Source: Nematostella vectensis
Lineage: Eukaryota; Cnidaria; Anthozoa; Actiniaria; Edwardsiidae
Assembly (NCBI RefSeq): GCF_932526225.1
Contig: NC_064047.1
Coordinates: 9,785,494 to 9,849,493, forward strand
DNA: 64,000 nucleotides
Direction of reading: 5' to 3'
Part shown: one piece after another, positions 22,401 to 33,889 of the stretch
How the letters are laid out: every line of letters starts with the position of its first letter
How positions within the stretch are numbered: the stretch's first letter is position 1
Translations under genes and position numbers: made by a program
Notes under the pieces: generated by a model
What the model saw: only the letters and a program-made list of their open reading frames with translations
Databases searched by the model: none
What the model was told of the DNA's origin: nothing

Positions 22401-25400
22401 ACTTTTATTTAAAATATTTCATATACTAAACTGAACATTACATGACCGCTTTAGGATGCAATTGTATCGAGTGTTGGTATTATCTTGAACGAGCGCAGCG
22501 CAGCGAACGAGTGATAGATCATATCGGAAATATCTTGTAATGTCCTTTATTTGCTGTTTATTGCCCCCAGTGCCTCCTAGTGTATCCATTGATATCGGGC
22601 CTACATACGTCCAGGAAGGCGACAACGTCATGCTTCCCAAATGTCATGTGACCGGCTTTCCTCTACCGGAAATAAACTGGACCAGGTCCGCTGGACAATT
22701 GCCACGCAGGCGCGTCATGACAAGTGGAGGACAGCTAAGCATCCTGGCGGCCAGAGCCAACGACTCGGGAGATTATTTCTGTAGCGCCCGTAATCATATA
22801 GGGTCAACAATTGCCAGGACACAGCTTGTGGTATTTGCTTTACCAAGGTGATTATAAACTAAGCTTTTTTGCCCATGTAATTATTAACTAAAATATATAA
22901 CATAATGTCCATTGACATTTGTGTAGTGCTATTATTTTTAGTTGTTCATAGCGCTGTGCAATTCTTGATATTCTAATGCATAATATTCTTAATATTAATA
23001 ATTCTTTAAGCTGAGGAACACAAGCTTCTAGCAAGTCAAGTCAAGCTTTAAGTCAAATTCTTCTACCATTAATCTTTACACGCCTTTCCTTCTCTTTAGG
23101 TTTATTATATCTCCACCGAAATCCCTAAAAGCTGAAGTCGGGAGTGACGTCATCTTGCCCTGTAAAGCGTACGGGAGCCCGCCGCCATTGGTGATCACGT
23201 GGCATCGACATGGGAAATCCATCCCCCAAGAAAGGTACTGCGCGACCGTCTCGTCTCGACACTATGATTGTCATAAGCTTTTGCATGTTTCGCCGAGCCT
23301 TGGCAAATGTTCGGGCGTATCACTTCACTTCACTTTAATAAATTGCGCAACCTATTGTACAATATGTCAGTGCGCAGCGCAGTGCCGAGTCTAAAGCCCA
23401 GCGTGAAAGGCCTCTGGGCAGCCTCTCATGTCAATTACAGACCTTCAAAAAACGTCAGTGCAAATTGCGAATGGCAAACGACAGTTCTGCTAACAAAAAA
23501 AAATACCATGGCACTATTCAATTTTCTATTGAATGTAGGAAAATGTAAATTCCTTCTGCTACTAGTGTACTTATCATCTTTATTCTTACTAATAGCAATA
23601 CGCAGATTGGTCTTAGATCTGCCTTTTGCCATTTGTTGTACTTGCAACGTTTATTCAAATAGATGTATATGCCACTATTCAGGATGTGTATTTTGAGTTT
23701 ACCGTATGTCACTTATAGGATACCAGTTTTTTTTAACCATAGTGCAATATTTAATGTAACGTAAAATGGAGTTTCTGTGGGGCAGCCTCATCAGATCTCT
23801 GGACAAGCGTCAATTTCTGTTACTACGCCTTATTTGGGGTTTAAATTGCGTTAACCACACTTATTCCGCTTCATCTTAGTGCAACTTTTCTTGAGAGATT
23901 TCCCCCTGGGTCTTGCTTCCCGTTGTAATTACCACACTGACATACCACGCCCTGAGCCTCTTGTCGTGCTTCAGGTCAGAGGTCATTGACAAAGTTCTAC
24001 TTAGGGTTACTTTTCCTGGGGGGTTCCCCCTGGGTCCTGCTTCCAATCCCTGGCCCATCCCTGGTAACACACTGATATACCACGCCTTTTGAGCCTCTTA
24101 TCGTGTTCCAGGTCAGGGGTCATTGACGGAGTGCTACGTCTTATCGACGTTACGACAGCAGATTCTGGGGTCTATGTTTGTACTGCCACCAGCTCGGGGA
24201 TATTTGACGCCCAGGCCATGACACGACTTGAGGTGTTAGGTAAGAGGGGGAGCATGATGTTGATGTCACGATGATGGCGATGATGATAAAAGAAGTGGCG
24301 ACAGCTACGGTAGTTGTTTTAGGTATGACAATGGTAGTATAACTTGTGATTGAGATGGCGATAGCAGAATGACGATGTTAAAAGTGGCGGTGATGATTAT
24401 GGAAATGGTGGTGGTGATTGTGATTGTGATGATAATGATAGTGGTTGTGGTGTTGAAATAATGATAGTATTGGTGATAATTTTGGTGGCGATTGTGATAG
24501 TAATGATAATTGGAATTGTGTTGGTGGCGGGTATAGGTGTAGATGATGGTTATTTGACAATGATATAAACGTTTTTTTAACCCAGAAAATACTGCTGCTT
24601 CTGCTAATGCTGCTCCTGCTAAACAGGATGGCAGGAGTTTAACAAATTCTACACATGCAAAACTTGATATGAAAAATGGCTTTGAAGGAAAAGTATCAGA
24701 AAAGGGAAAGATGACACTGAAGCTAGATGACAAGACATCTTCTAAAAATGGGAGACCTTTGAATATCCTCTCGGGAAACTCTACATGGAAGAGAAACAAT
24801 GCAAGTGTAATGAGCGAGATAAACAAACCAGCGCCTGTGGAGAATCAAGGAAGTAATATTGAAATAGGAAAATTAGTCACACCCACAAGAAATTTGAGCG
24901 GAATGCCAATGTCTAGATCACCCAATTACGGTAATAATGCGAATGTAAAAGATAATTTAAAACAAAAAAGCAATAACACGAGTGCCGGTGATCCAGAGAA
25001 TGGGAAAAGTGTGAAAATAACTGAGTCAACTAAGATTATGGAAAAAGGAGACATATCAGCTTTGGAGAAGCTTATGAGAAGAAAAGAGGGAATAGAAAAA
25101 CCAACTAAGTCTACGAAAATTTCAAATATAACAGAGATACCGGTCAAGAAAGATAGGGTATTGGGTAAGATACGGGCTACAGAGAAACCAGATAATGGAA
25201 AAATAGAAATGAGATATGTTTATAAGCCTACGAACAGTAGAAATAGGGGAGAAATACCTATTACAGCGAAAGCAGAAAATGGAAAAGCTGTAAATGGCAA
25301 ATCAGTCGAGCCCACAAAGAAGATGACGAAAAAGCCAGTAAAGCAAAAAGTGGAAAAAAGAAAAATGGGAATCGAAAGAATGGAAACAGGAAAAAGAAAT

Positions 25401-25745
25401 GCTGAATTCGATAAAAGAAAGGACAAAATATCCGCAAAGAAATCTGTTGGGTTACTGAACATTGCGTTTCCAATTAAGAAACAGGAAAATAAGAAATCAG
25501 GAAACTTGTCAGGTATTGTAATAGGACATGGTTATTTGAAGTCAAAGAGTATAAAGTCTGGCAAGCCAGGCATGATGAAAATGTTGCCTACCAAGAAACG
25601 GAAAGGCTATAAGGGTGGTGTTGGAAAACTTGACAGATTTTCTAATCTGGGCGGAGTGCGTAAAATTGATTCTACCGTGAACCCATTGATTGAAGAGATA
25701 GAAAACTATAAAGGACTGGAGGATTTCGATAAAGAGTCGAATTGA
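19273..25745 (+). CDS. type II membrane protein: coiled coil, collagen helix, three Ig domains, lysine-rich tail
   Basis: An 862 aa predicted protein from exons 19273-19462, 21148-21846, 22571-22847, 23100-23234, 24112-24239 and 24586-25745; the joined length is 2589 bp with all phases matching. Order: short hydrophobic anchor (residues 8-21); coiled coil [19 protein letters not shown] (32-50); furin-like RRQRR (83-87); uninterrupted Gly-X-Y from 129 to 192 and three more triplets to 203; Ig1 with C230, W242 and C278; Ig2 with C321, W333 and C367; Ig3 with C410, W423 and C457; then a 386 aa cysteine-free, Lys-rich tail with seven Asn sequons. The first half resembles gliomedin/colmedin-type membrane collagens, but an olfactomedin domain is absent and Ig domains replace it. 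The likely location is extracellular matrix or cell surface. I do not recognise a named orthologue. Confidence 0.88.
20842..21012. mobile_element. possible TIR element in intron 1
   Basis: ATATAGTCCGCAGTGCT at the left and AGCACTGCGGGTACGATATA at the right form an imperfect inverted pair in intron 1 of the collagen/Ig gene. No ORF or target duplication is seen. Confidence 0.5.
21148..21846 (+). CDS. collagen/Ig gene exon 2 (collagen helix and Ig1)
   Basis: Acceptor CTCTACAG, donor GTGAGT. It contains the furin-like RRQRRS, 22 consecutive Gly-X-Y triplets starting [19 protein letters not shown], one GIGVRG interruption, and a complete Ig domain ending [19 protein letters not shown]. Confidence 0.93.
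22571..22847 (+). CDS. collagen/Ig gene exon 3 (Ig2)
   Basis: Acceptor GCCCCCAG, donor GTGATT. A whole I-set-like Ig domain: [34 protein letters not shown] and [13 protein letters not shown]. Confidence 0.92.
23100..23234 (+). CDS. collagen/Ig gene exon 4 (Ig3, first half)
   Basis: Acceptor CTCTTTAG, donor GTACTG. Encodes [29 protein letters not shown] and [13 protein letters not shown]. The phase 2 ending joins exon 5 as Arg. Confidence 0.85.
23873..24142 (+). repeat. 135 bp tandem duplication covering the exon 5 splice acceptor
   Basis: Two copies of a block with CCCCCTGGGTC(T/C)TGCTTCC, ATACCACGCC and the acceptor CAG/GTCAG(A/G)GGTCATTGAC, offset by 135 bp. The downstream copy contains the real start of exon 5. 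The upstream copy keeps the splice site and about 30 coding-like bases, then diverges. Confidence 0.88.
24112..24239 (+). CDS. collagen/Ig gene exon 5 (Ig3, second half)
   Basis: Acceptor GTTCCAG, donor GTAAGA. Encodes [20 protein letters not shown] then YVCTATSSG, which supplies the second Ig cysteine. A partial decoy copy of its start lies 135 bp upstream. Confidence 0.88.
24255..24560 (+). repeat. GAT/GTG-rich microsatellite tract
   Basis: Irregular GATGATG, GGTGGTG and GTGATTGTGATTG runs fill most of intron 5 of the collagen/Ig gene. Confidence 0.8.
24586..25745 (+). CDS. collagen/Ig gene exon 6 (lysine-rich tail)
   Basis: Acceptor TTAACCCAG, then [16 protein letters not shown] and 370 further residues rich in Lys, Asn, Gly and Ser, ending EDFDKESN and TGA. 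It has no cysteine and recurrent NGK ([22 protein letters not shown]). Confidence 0.85.
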
Positions 25746-25886
25746 GATGTTTTATTTGGTTTTCACAATGCTGAATGGTTTAGTTGGTCTCTTTCATACG
25801 ATTTTCAGAATTGTGGCGAGGGTCATCTACTCTCCCGCCGCGCCGTTTTCGATTGTATAATTTGCGAAACCTCTTGTGTATACAGG

Positions 25887-26336
25887 TACAGTAATACGAA
25901 CAGCAAAATCGTACAACTTTTGTGGCAGCATTGCTTCAAAAAAGTTTGTAACTGTCGTTGCGCGTTTTACTACCGGCCGCGCCACTTCATGTCGCAGCAA
26001 ATATTTTGTTGCAAGTTGAAGAAATTTGCTGTTTAAAGTAGAAAATGGTTCTACTTTTTGCAACAAAACTCGGAGATGTAGCCTGTATTACCACGTCAAC
26101 CCAACTTGTCGCCAAGCATACGCAAGTAGTTGCAATAAGGTTTGTGATCGGTTTTACGAAAGTCACACATCAGAGTCACGGAGGAAAAAGGATGCCGGAT
26201 CAACAGCAAGAACAAGTCTTTCTTTTGCTGCGACAAAAGTAAATGCGCCGCTAGAAAAACGCGCAACATCACCTTCAAACTTTTTTGGCAAATGCTTCCA
26301 CAAAAGTTGTACGATTTTGCTGCTCGTATTACCGTA
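25887..26336. mobile_element. 450 bp fold-back MITE with TA-CAGTAATACG ends
   Basis: About 135 bp at the left (CAGTAATACGAACAGCAAAA onward) is the inverted match of 26200-26334. TA lies at both borders, as left by Tc1/mariner-type insertion. The centre is about 180 bp and there is no ORF of interest. Confidence 0.82.
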
Positions 26337-26977
26337 CCTTAAGCCTCTGTCTTCCTTTAAAGGCTCCGAAAGATTCCAGTTATCCCAGAGTTGCAATCGC
26401 TATCCCTGTCGCCAATTTGTTGAGATTCAGGTTAGTGGATTGAACGTTCGGTACGCAAGGCTCTAAAATATGCGACACTGTATAATTATGTAACAACACG
26501 GTCATTGTACAAAACAGAACACAAGACCTTCTACAAATGGACTGTTTCTTAGATAATGTGGTCCGACCAAAGTTTACTGCCCAATATTAACCTCCGAGCT
26601 TGATAAAGAAACAAGCTAAACGTTGTGAGGCGATCGATTGTTATCCAATTCTGAGCTGCCAAAGCCTCGCTTTCGCGCTCGAAAACACCACACTTTTCAT
26701 ATCATCTAGAAAACAACTCATTACGCTGTAAATATACAAAAAATGAATAAAGAATGCCTTAAACAATATATAACTTACGCTGCAGTAAAAGAAATAGCAA
26801 AGAAATAATGCATCATTGAAAGCGTAAGCCTCGGTTTACCTATTTTTTCCATAATATGTTTAAATAACCATGTCCACTCAGATGCGATAAGCGTGTAACA
26901 TTAAATGGCCACTTCTTGTGAACAGGTTCCTGAACAATGAGATCTAAGGCGTCAAGGCAAATAACCTTTAACCTATT

Positions 26978-27592
26978 ACTGTTGTCTTTGGTCAAATAGG
27001 TGGTGCGTTTTTAAACTAAAAATCATTTTTAAGTGTACTTTGGTTCGAAAATGCTCAGGCTAAGCCTTAACATTCTACGCTTATTTGTGAATTGTATTTG
27101 AGAGGTACCTATTTCTAGTACCAGCCCTCTCTTTTGAAGTTTATGGAAAGAGAGGGGGCGGTCTCCCCTTGTGTCGTGGCACTGGTACCCGCCTTGTGAT
27201 GGTATCTCAAGCAAGAAACTTGGACTATGAGCGATCCTAGTGTTGTCTCACATCGTACCAAAGAGCACGATTATTTAAGTTGAAAAGAGAATTAGCATTG
27301 CGGATGAAATTAAAATTAGATGCAACTATGTTAGATGCACAAACAATAGAAATAAAAAAAACATTAAGGGTTTTTTGTCATTAAGAAGCAATTAGTACCA
27401 ATGGACTTATACGCTTGACATCTATTTGTGTGACCTTGTGTTGTCTTTGGTCAGAAAATTTGAAGTGCGTTATTTAAAATTAAAATCATTTTTAAGTGTA
27501 TGTTGGTTCGAGATTACTCAGGCTTAGCCTTAAAATTCTACGCTCATTTGTCAATTGTATTTGAGATGTACCTTTTTTTAGTACCAGCAGGG
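26978..27592. repeat. pair of ~150 bp direct repeats
   Basis: 26978-27126 and 27437-27592 both run from TGTTGTCTTTGGTCA through AAAATCATTTTTAAGTGTA and TTGGTTCGA to a TAGTACCAGC end. They are similar but diverged and separated by about 310 bp. Confidence 0.8.
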
Positions 27593-27679
27593 AATATTAG
27601 GTTTAATCCCCTTATTACATTCAAATTTAGAGTGGCTTTACTAAACAAAGTAGCTCCAATAATCGCTGGTGTAATGAAT

Positions 27680-27800
27680 ATTGTTTATCCAGGCTGGAAT
27701 GGGATTGTTATAGCTGGTATGATGACAATTGTTTATCCAGGCTGGAATGTAATTGTGATAGCTTGTATGATGACAATTGTTTAGCCAGGCTGAAATGTAT
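27680..27800 (+). repeat. 48 bp tandem repeat, 2.5 copies
   Basis: ATTGTTTATCCAGGCTGGAA recurs every 48 bp, with a final copy changed to TTTAGCCAGGCTGAAA. Confidence 0.88.
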
Positions 27801-28149
27801 TTAATAATTCCTTCCTTAATATTGCCATTTCCTTTATGCCATACTAGCACAACAAAAATTAGCCAAGTTCTTTAGTTTTGTAAACATCTCAAGAATCAAT
27901 TTGTTTGTCACTTGTAACAGGTCGTATTTACTTATGTCGCGGCTACCTTGATCTTGGTGTTGTTTTCCCTCCCCATACCTGTAGTCCTCTAACGGTCTTA
28001 TTTGATCTATTTTTATGTAACAAATTACATGGCTAATTTTACCTGCTAATGTTATAGCAGGTAAAAATAATTTGTTTTTTTCCGACACATTTTAGACAGG
28101 GTACTTTTTGTCGTTTTCCTTTTGAGACACCAAAAATAAGTGTGACTAC

Positions 28150-28560
28150 TGAGTCGTAGAGTACACTCCAATGCTGGCAAAGCATTTATCTTCATCGTCT
28201 CTAACAAGCGAGCATGCATAGATAATTGTAACAAACTTTTTTTGGATGATAAAATTCAAGTTTCCTTGTAAAGAAAACGCGGTGCCTTTTAAATGTAAAC
28301 AATTACCATATAATGGTGAATTATATAGTAATCAGTCGTACAGTTTACTCTATACAATACAATATTCTTTATTTTTGTAGGGTTACATTTTTACAGTGGA
28401 GGTTTTCTAACAAATGGCCCTCTGGGCCCGCAAAGCATCCATCTTCATCGGCTCTAACAAGCGAGCAAAAATGTTCTCGATGTAACAAAGCTAATTTTGG
28501 GATTTCAAGTTTCCTTGTAAATAAACCATTGCGCTTTTTTAATGTAAACAATAACATTTT
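28150..28560 (+). mobile_element. two truncated copies of the TTAA-type MITE family
   Basis: 28165-28310 and 28415-28555 both contain a GCAAAGCAT(C/T)(C/T)ATCTTCATCG-like block, TCTAACAAGCGAGCA and CAAGTTTCCTTGTAAA. They diverge at the ends and lack the TTAA termini. Confidence 0.7.
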
Positions 28561-28576
28561 AATGTTGATCGATATT

Positions 28577-28791
28577 CGGCCAATCACGCCGCCATTTTAT
28601 GCTCCCGCACAATTCCTGACTCAAAGAATCCATTTCCATTGGCTTATTCAAGGAACAACTTTCAATCAAATATCATAAATAAAGTACCAGACTTATTCAT
28701 GAATAGTAATTTTAAACATTTCTTGCGAATGAACCGCTGTATTTTCAATTTTTAACAATACAAAGGAGTGGTCGATAGACAGCATTCTTTA
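28577..28791 (+). mobile_element. TTAA-type MITE family, copy 3
   Basis: Starts CGGCCAATCACGCCGCCATT and ends GTGGTCGATAGACAGCATTC. It contains the CATTTCCATTGGC block. The terminal TTAA is not kept. Confidence 0.8.
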
Positions 28792-29111
28792 TCTCTTTTT
28801 ATTCTTGGGTTGTAGCGCCACGGACAGGTGTTTAAATGAGATCAGATAAATCAACACTGTGTAACAATTGTCCTCACACCAAAGACGAAAATGTCGGGTT
28901 GATGATTTCACGTTTTCGTGGTAGCTCTGAGCTTAGCGTTTCTCATTGTAACTGAGGAATTTTTACCTCAACGTTTTTCTCTTTTACTCTAAAGCCTCTT
29001 TTTCATGCGAATGCCCCAGTTTATTCGTAGCCCTGGCTACTGTACTTAAACACAACCTCTTTTTCAGCCGCCATTTTGTCATCCTAGCAAAATACCAAGT
29101 GTGAAAAAATA

Positions 29112-29345
29112 GACCGTTTTCACGATGTTGCGCGCGCATCCAAAATGCCACAAACTGGCGGGCCACAGCTGATCCAAAATGTGGATGATGGTGAATTTGA
29201 CTCCATAACTCCGTGGAAGAAGTACTCAGGCAGCATTTTCTATAGCTTCGTCTGTAAACTCTACTTCACACGCCATTTTAGATCAGCGGTGGCCCGCCAG
29301 TCTTAGGCATTTTGGATGCGCACGCAACATCGTGAAAATGGTGTA
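29112..29345. mobile_element. 234 bp hairpin MITE with ~68 bp arms
   Basis: The left arm ACCGTTTTCACGATGTTGCG onward pairs with the right arm ending CGCAACATCGTGAAAATGGT. Both arms include GGCGGGCCAC/GTGGCCCGCC. TA dinucleotides at 29112 and 29344 may be the target duplication. Confidence 0.85.
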
Positions 29346-29649
29346 TTCCCATCAGCTGATTTGGGGAAGCCAATGCGGTGTTTTCGATTGAATTTGGTAA
29401 ATAAAGTAATATATAGTTTTTGGCACTGCCTAAAAGCGGAGCCAGCATTGAACACCTTTTGTGTTGACTGATTGAGGTATTTTTGGGGGATCTAGGATCC
29501 TGCTCTTTACTGAGATTTATTTATTGTACCGACCAAATGGATCCAGGCCTTATTCAATAATTTAAATTATGCAGTACATCAAAGCTAACAAGCACAATTC
29601 CTGGTGTGAATATGGCTGTCAAAGTTGTCAAGAGTCTAATGGTAAATTC

Positions 29650-31090
29650 TTATGTCCCATCATAGAAGTTTATCAAAACAATACTCCGACAAGCTTTGCC
29701 CTTGTGCAGAATAGGTCATGGATGTAATAACAGCATTCCAAAGATTTGAAATAACATATTTAGACTGTTTAGATGCCATACTGTAATTTTTATGTATTTA
29801 TTTAGTGGCGATTCTCTCCTTCATTGGACCGAATATTCAGAAAAATGTCTGGAAATTAAAATCCAAAAATATATCTCCTTTCATGCATTACATATTGGTG
29901 CACCCACCATTTACCATATAGTGGCCTTGTTGTTGGTGGCCTACTCCAAAATGAATGCAATGAAAAAAAAACAGATTGATTTTGGAAGCAAATCCTAAAA
30001 AAAAACATCTAAGGCATCACTGACAGTGCTTAAATGCTAACTTCTAATTTCAAACCAAACCCTTTCATTGATCTATGTTTGGGGTAGAGAGGAAGGAAAG
30101 AATATCAATTGACTAAAAAATAGTCGACGGGGGAGGAGATATAAAGGGAATTGACTCAACTTGAAAGGTTTTTTGAAAAAAATATAACAGTAATGAAAAT
30201 AATTTGATTGAGCGTTTCTTGACATTTCCTCTTTCCCATTATCTTAACCCTTTCATCACCACAGGCCTCTAAAGAGGCCATGTCTATGCTATCCAAGCTA
30301 TGTGAACAGAATTCTATTATTGAAAAAGAACAAGGTTGTTGCTAGTGTTATAAAGTTTAAGTATCTTGCCCTAAAAAAAAACCATTCCCTTAATAAAAGT
30401 GCCATTAATTTACATTTGTACATTTTGACAAGCTTTGTTCTGCGAAGAACAAGTAATCAATGAAACAGGATTTCAAAGATAGAATATAGTGTCAGACACA
30501 ATTTTAGATAAGATGCAATACTGAAGTTTTAATGTACCATTTTAAGTGGTGATTTTCTATCCCCATGGGAATTAATATCTACAAATATACATCCAGTAAT
30601 GCATTATATTTTGGTGATTTTAGAAACCCTGGATCCAACCATTCCAATAAAATAAATCTAAACCTTTAAAATAAATGTAATGGAAAAGAGACTTGGAAAG
30701 GAAATCCTAAAAAGAAGATATAAGTGAACTTAAATACTAAATGATACTAAATGAACATTTCAAATTTAAAAATCATATCTGTTTATTAATTTAATTTTGG
30801 AGTAGAGGGGAAATAGCAAAGAGCATCAATTGCATAAAAATAGTCAACAGGGAGAAGGAAAGGAAGAAATATGACTCTTCTTTAAATGTTTGAAAAGAAA
30901 ATATAATAACAATAATGTGATAATTATATTCAGTACTTTCCTAAAATATCCCCTTTCCCATTATCTTTAGGTTAATAGAAAACTGTTTTCGTTACAGATT
31001 TATTATTTAAAAAGCAAAATTATGTTTTTAGTTTTATATAATATAAGTATTTTGTTCTAAAAAAAAACCTATTGAGTGTGTACTGCTTAA
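29650..31090. repeat. old ~720 bp tandem duplication
   Basis: 29650-30400 and about 30405-31090 share ordered blocks: AATGCATTATATTTTGGTG-like text, GGGGTAGAG(A)GG, AAAAATAGTC(G/A)AC(G/A)GGG, TTTCCCATTATCTT and CTAAAAAAAAACC. They are diverged by substitutions and indels. No coding signal. Confidence 0.7.
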
Positions 31091-33579
31091 TCACATAGTA
31101 ATGCCCTAGTCATTTGAGCCCCCCCCCCCCCCTTATGGTCCTGGGGAAGTCAGGGGTTAATGTGGGGTTTTAGATTACTTTTTAACCAGAATATATCAAG
31201 AGGGGTGGTGGTATTGACTGTTTTTGGCTCTTAACTTGGCAACAGGCTTTTATTAAAGTCTAATCCCCCACCCTTTCCTGGGACCATGTGTGTGGGGGTA
31301 TCAAATGACTAGTGAATAAGAACTCCCTACTGTCTTTCAGACATGTCTTTCAAAACATGGTTTTCAATTCTCATGTCTTCCAGTCTTTAGCATTCATTTT
31401 GGCCCTCAGGTAGTCCCTGGTTCATAAAAGAGTGACATTTCTTTCAAAACAATCTTTTCATCAAGACATTTATAATCTGACTAATTTCCACAAATATTTG
31501 AAAAATAATAATAAACACATGAGATGTAAGATGCAGACAATAACACCACATATTGGCAACAGGGGTTAGATTTTGTTTTGTTTTTATCCTCGGTAAGGAA
31601 AATTTCTCTTGTAAGTTGAAAAAGTTGCTGTATCTTCTAAGGATATGTATCTTCTTAGGACTAAGAGCACAGGATATAAAGACAAGAACGGTCTTCTTTA
31701 CCAGTATATGACAAATGCAACACGATATTGGTTAGCCTTTATGAAATATTCCAACAGAATCAAAAATAAAGATAGAACAAAGAATGTCAAAACGAAAGGT
31801 GTTATGCTCATTCTCAAAGCAAACAAAAGGTACAACAAAAAAGCCCAATAACTGTCATATCCTCAATAGACAATAGAAATCGTCGTCTGAAACTCACCTT
31901 GCATTTTGTCGCTTTCTTGTGGTTGTGTTCGCTTTTTAATGTGAACTATTACTTACTTAAATTTACTAGCAAAAACCAGACATACCCTTACATAAATCTT
32001 GGCGTGAATGAATGTTAGTAGATCTCCTCTAGTTGACTTCATCCTTGAGTCACAAAATTTGAGGCAAAAAGAAATAATCAACGCATGACAAGAACTTTTC
32101 CCTTGCTCCGTGCTTGTATTTAGCCGCCATGACGGGGCAGAGTGAGGCCTGGGAGTTGCGCGGCTGACTGACTGGCTGGCTGGCGAGTGACACCACAGGG
32201 TACCCGCACAATGACCACAAAACAAAGTCGCAGAGTTATACCATATTTCTATACCTATGGAGCTCTGCGCTGGCTCCGCTATTAAGTAATGATTCGCTTA
32301 AGAAAGGAAGCGCCAGTCGGCAAATAGAATGTAAAAGGTGTTAATTTTATATTCTTTAATCCCGGTTTTCTATTTAATTAATAGTTTGAAATTCTGAAGA
32401 CATTCGTTTTAAGTTAATCACTTTTGAAGATTGAATTTAGCAATTTGAAAAATTTTGAGTAAAAATCGTTTGTGAGGAATGCATCTGTTTTCGCGATTAT
32501 CACCCCTATTGCCTGAAAAAATATTTGTTTAGATGTTTTTTTTTTTCTGTAATAGAGGTAAAAAAAATTTGCTTTCAGCTACGATTTTACGCTACCTTTG
32601 AATGTAAGCATTTCATAAATACTATAAGACAAATAGAATTTAAATCCTAATTTAGGATGAGTTTTTTGCAGCAGTCCTATTGTCATTGCTTCCCTTCTGA
32701 TGTGAATCATTACTTAAACTTCGCTTTAGATGGTTATTTCGATATTTTTTCACCTTATGCGCCTTCCAATATAAAAATGAAAACAATAACAAAGGTGCCG
32801 CTGACAAGGGCATTTTGACGATTTCGAATCCGTTCTTGACAGAAGGAGTAATGAGAAAATCATGAAATAATCATCTATAAACAAAAATCTATACTTTATT
32901 TTAATACTAAGTTCAATCGAAAATATTACAGCCTATGGAAACAGATGCCTTCTTACTCTTGGGGTTTTGCTAGGATGACAAAATGGTGTTTCATATCTAA
33001 ATCTAAATCTTAGTCTTTTTGTAGAAAATGTCGCGTAGAACCTTTAGATGTCATTATGATCAGCTCTGCGCTATGCGCAATATTTGACCGCCACGGTATA
33101 TTCACCGGTGCTTGATTGAAAGTTACCAAATTGACGATAACTATCTTCGGGAAATGTGTTCCTTTAATAAATTTGCTAAATTGTAATTATTTTTGCTTGC
33201 TCTATGATTTACGAGTTCATTAACAAGGTATTTAATTTCACTTCGCTTTACATCACCTTTTTCAATATCGCGTTTTAAAAGCCGCGAGATATAAACTCGC
33301 CTTGTTTTGCGGCATATTAACCCTAGAGTGCAGAAAAAAGCGCTAATTTAATTTTGATACATTCATAGTTTTGTCATACATGAAAAAATCGCGAACAAGA
33401 TGATCGTTTTTTAATTATATTTTTTTTAGATATGTAGCTGTAGGTGGCATCTAAAATCAACAAAATAACTTTTTCAAACTTAAGAGGCATGTGTGTTCCC
33501 TTGCTTTTTTTCGCACTTTTCTTCGAACTTTAAATGAACTTAGAAAGCTGACTCCCTGGTATTTGTATCATTCTCGCAA

Positions 33580-33797
33580 TGACTCTTTGAGCTATCACTG
33601 TCCAGTAAGTGCAATGCCTCTGGTTTTACTTTTAACTATGTGCAATGCTCTTCAGTGTCTGTCAACTTTTTGTTTTGTTGATGTGCAGTGACCTTTGAGC
33701 TATCATTGTTCAGCAAGTGCAATGCCTTTTAAGCTTTACTGTTCAGCAATGTGCAATGCTCTTCAGTGTCTATCGACTTTTTGTTTTGTTGATGTGC
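33580..33797 (+). repeat. 109 bp tandem duplication
   Basis: TTGAGCTATCA(C/T)TGT(C/T)CAG and GTGCAATGCTCTTCAGTGTC repeat with a 109 bp offset. Confidence 0.85.
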
Positions 33798-33889
33798 AAA
33801 TTAAATGTGCCTTGATATCTTGTAACTCGTTCGGAGGTAAAATTAAAGATGTACTTGTTGTTGTGTCTAAGCAGTTTAAAACGGCAATA

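Noticed and set aside
31887-31940. ATGCAAG followed by GTGAGT on the minus strand, like a tiny first exon
   Set aside because: Only two codons; no downstream exon could be joined.
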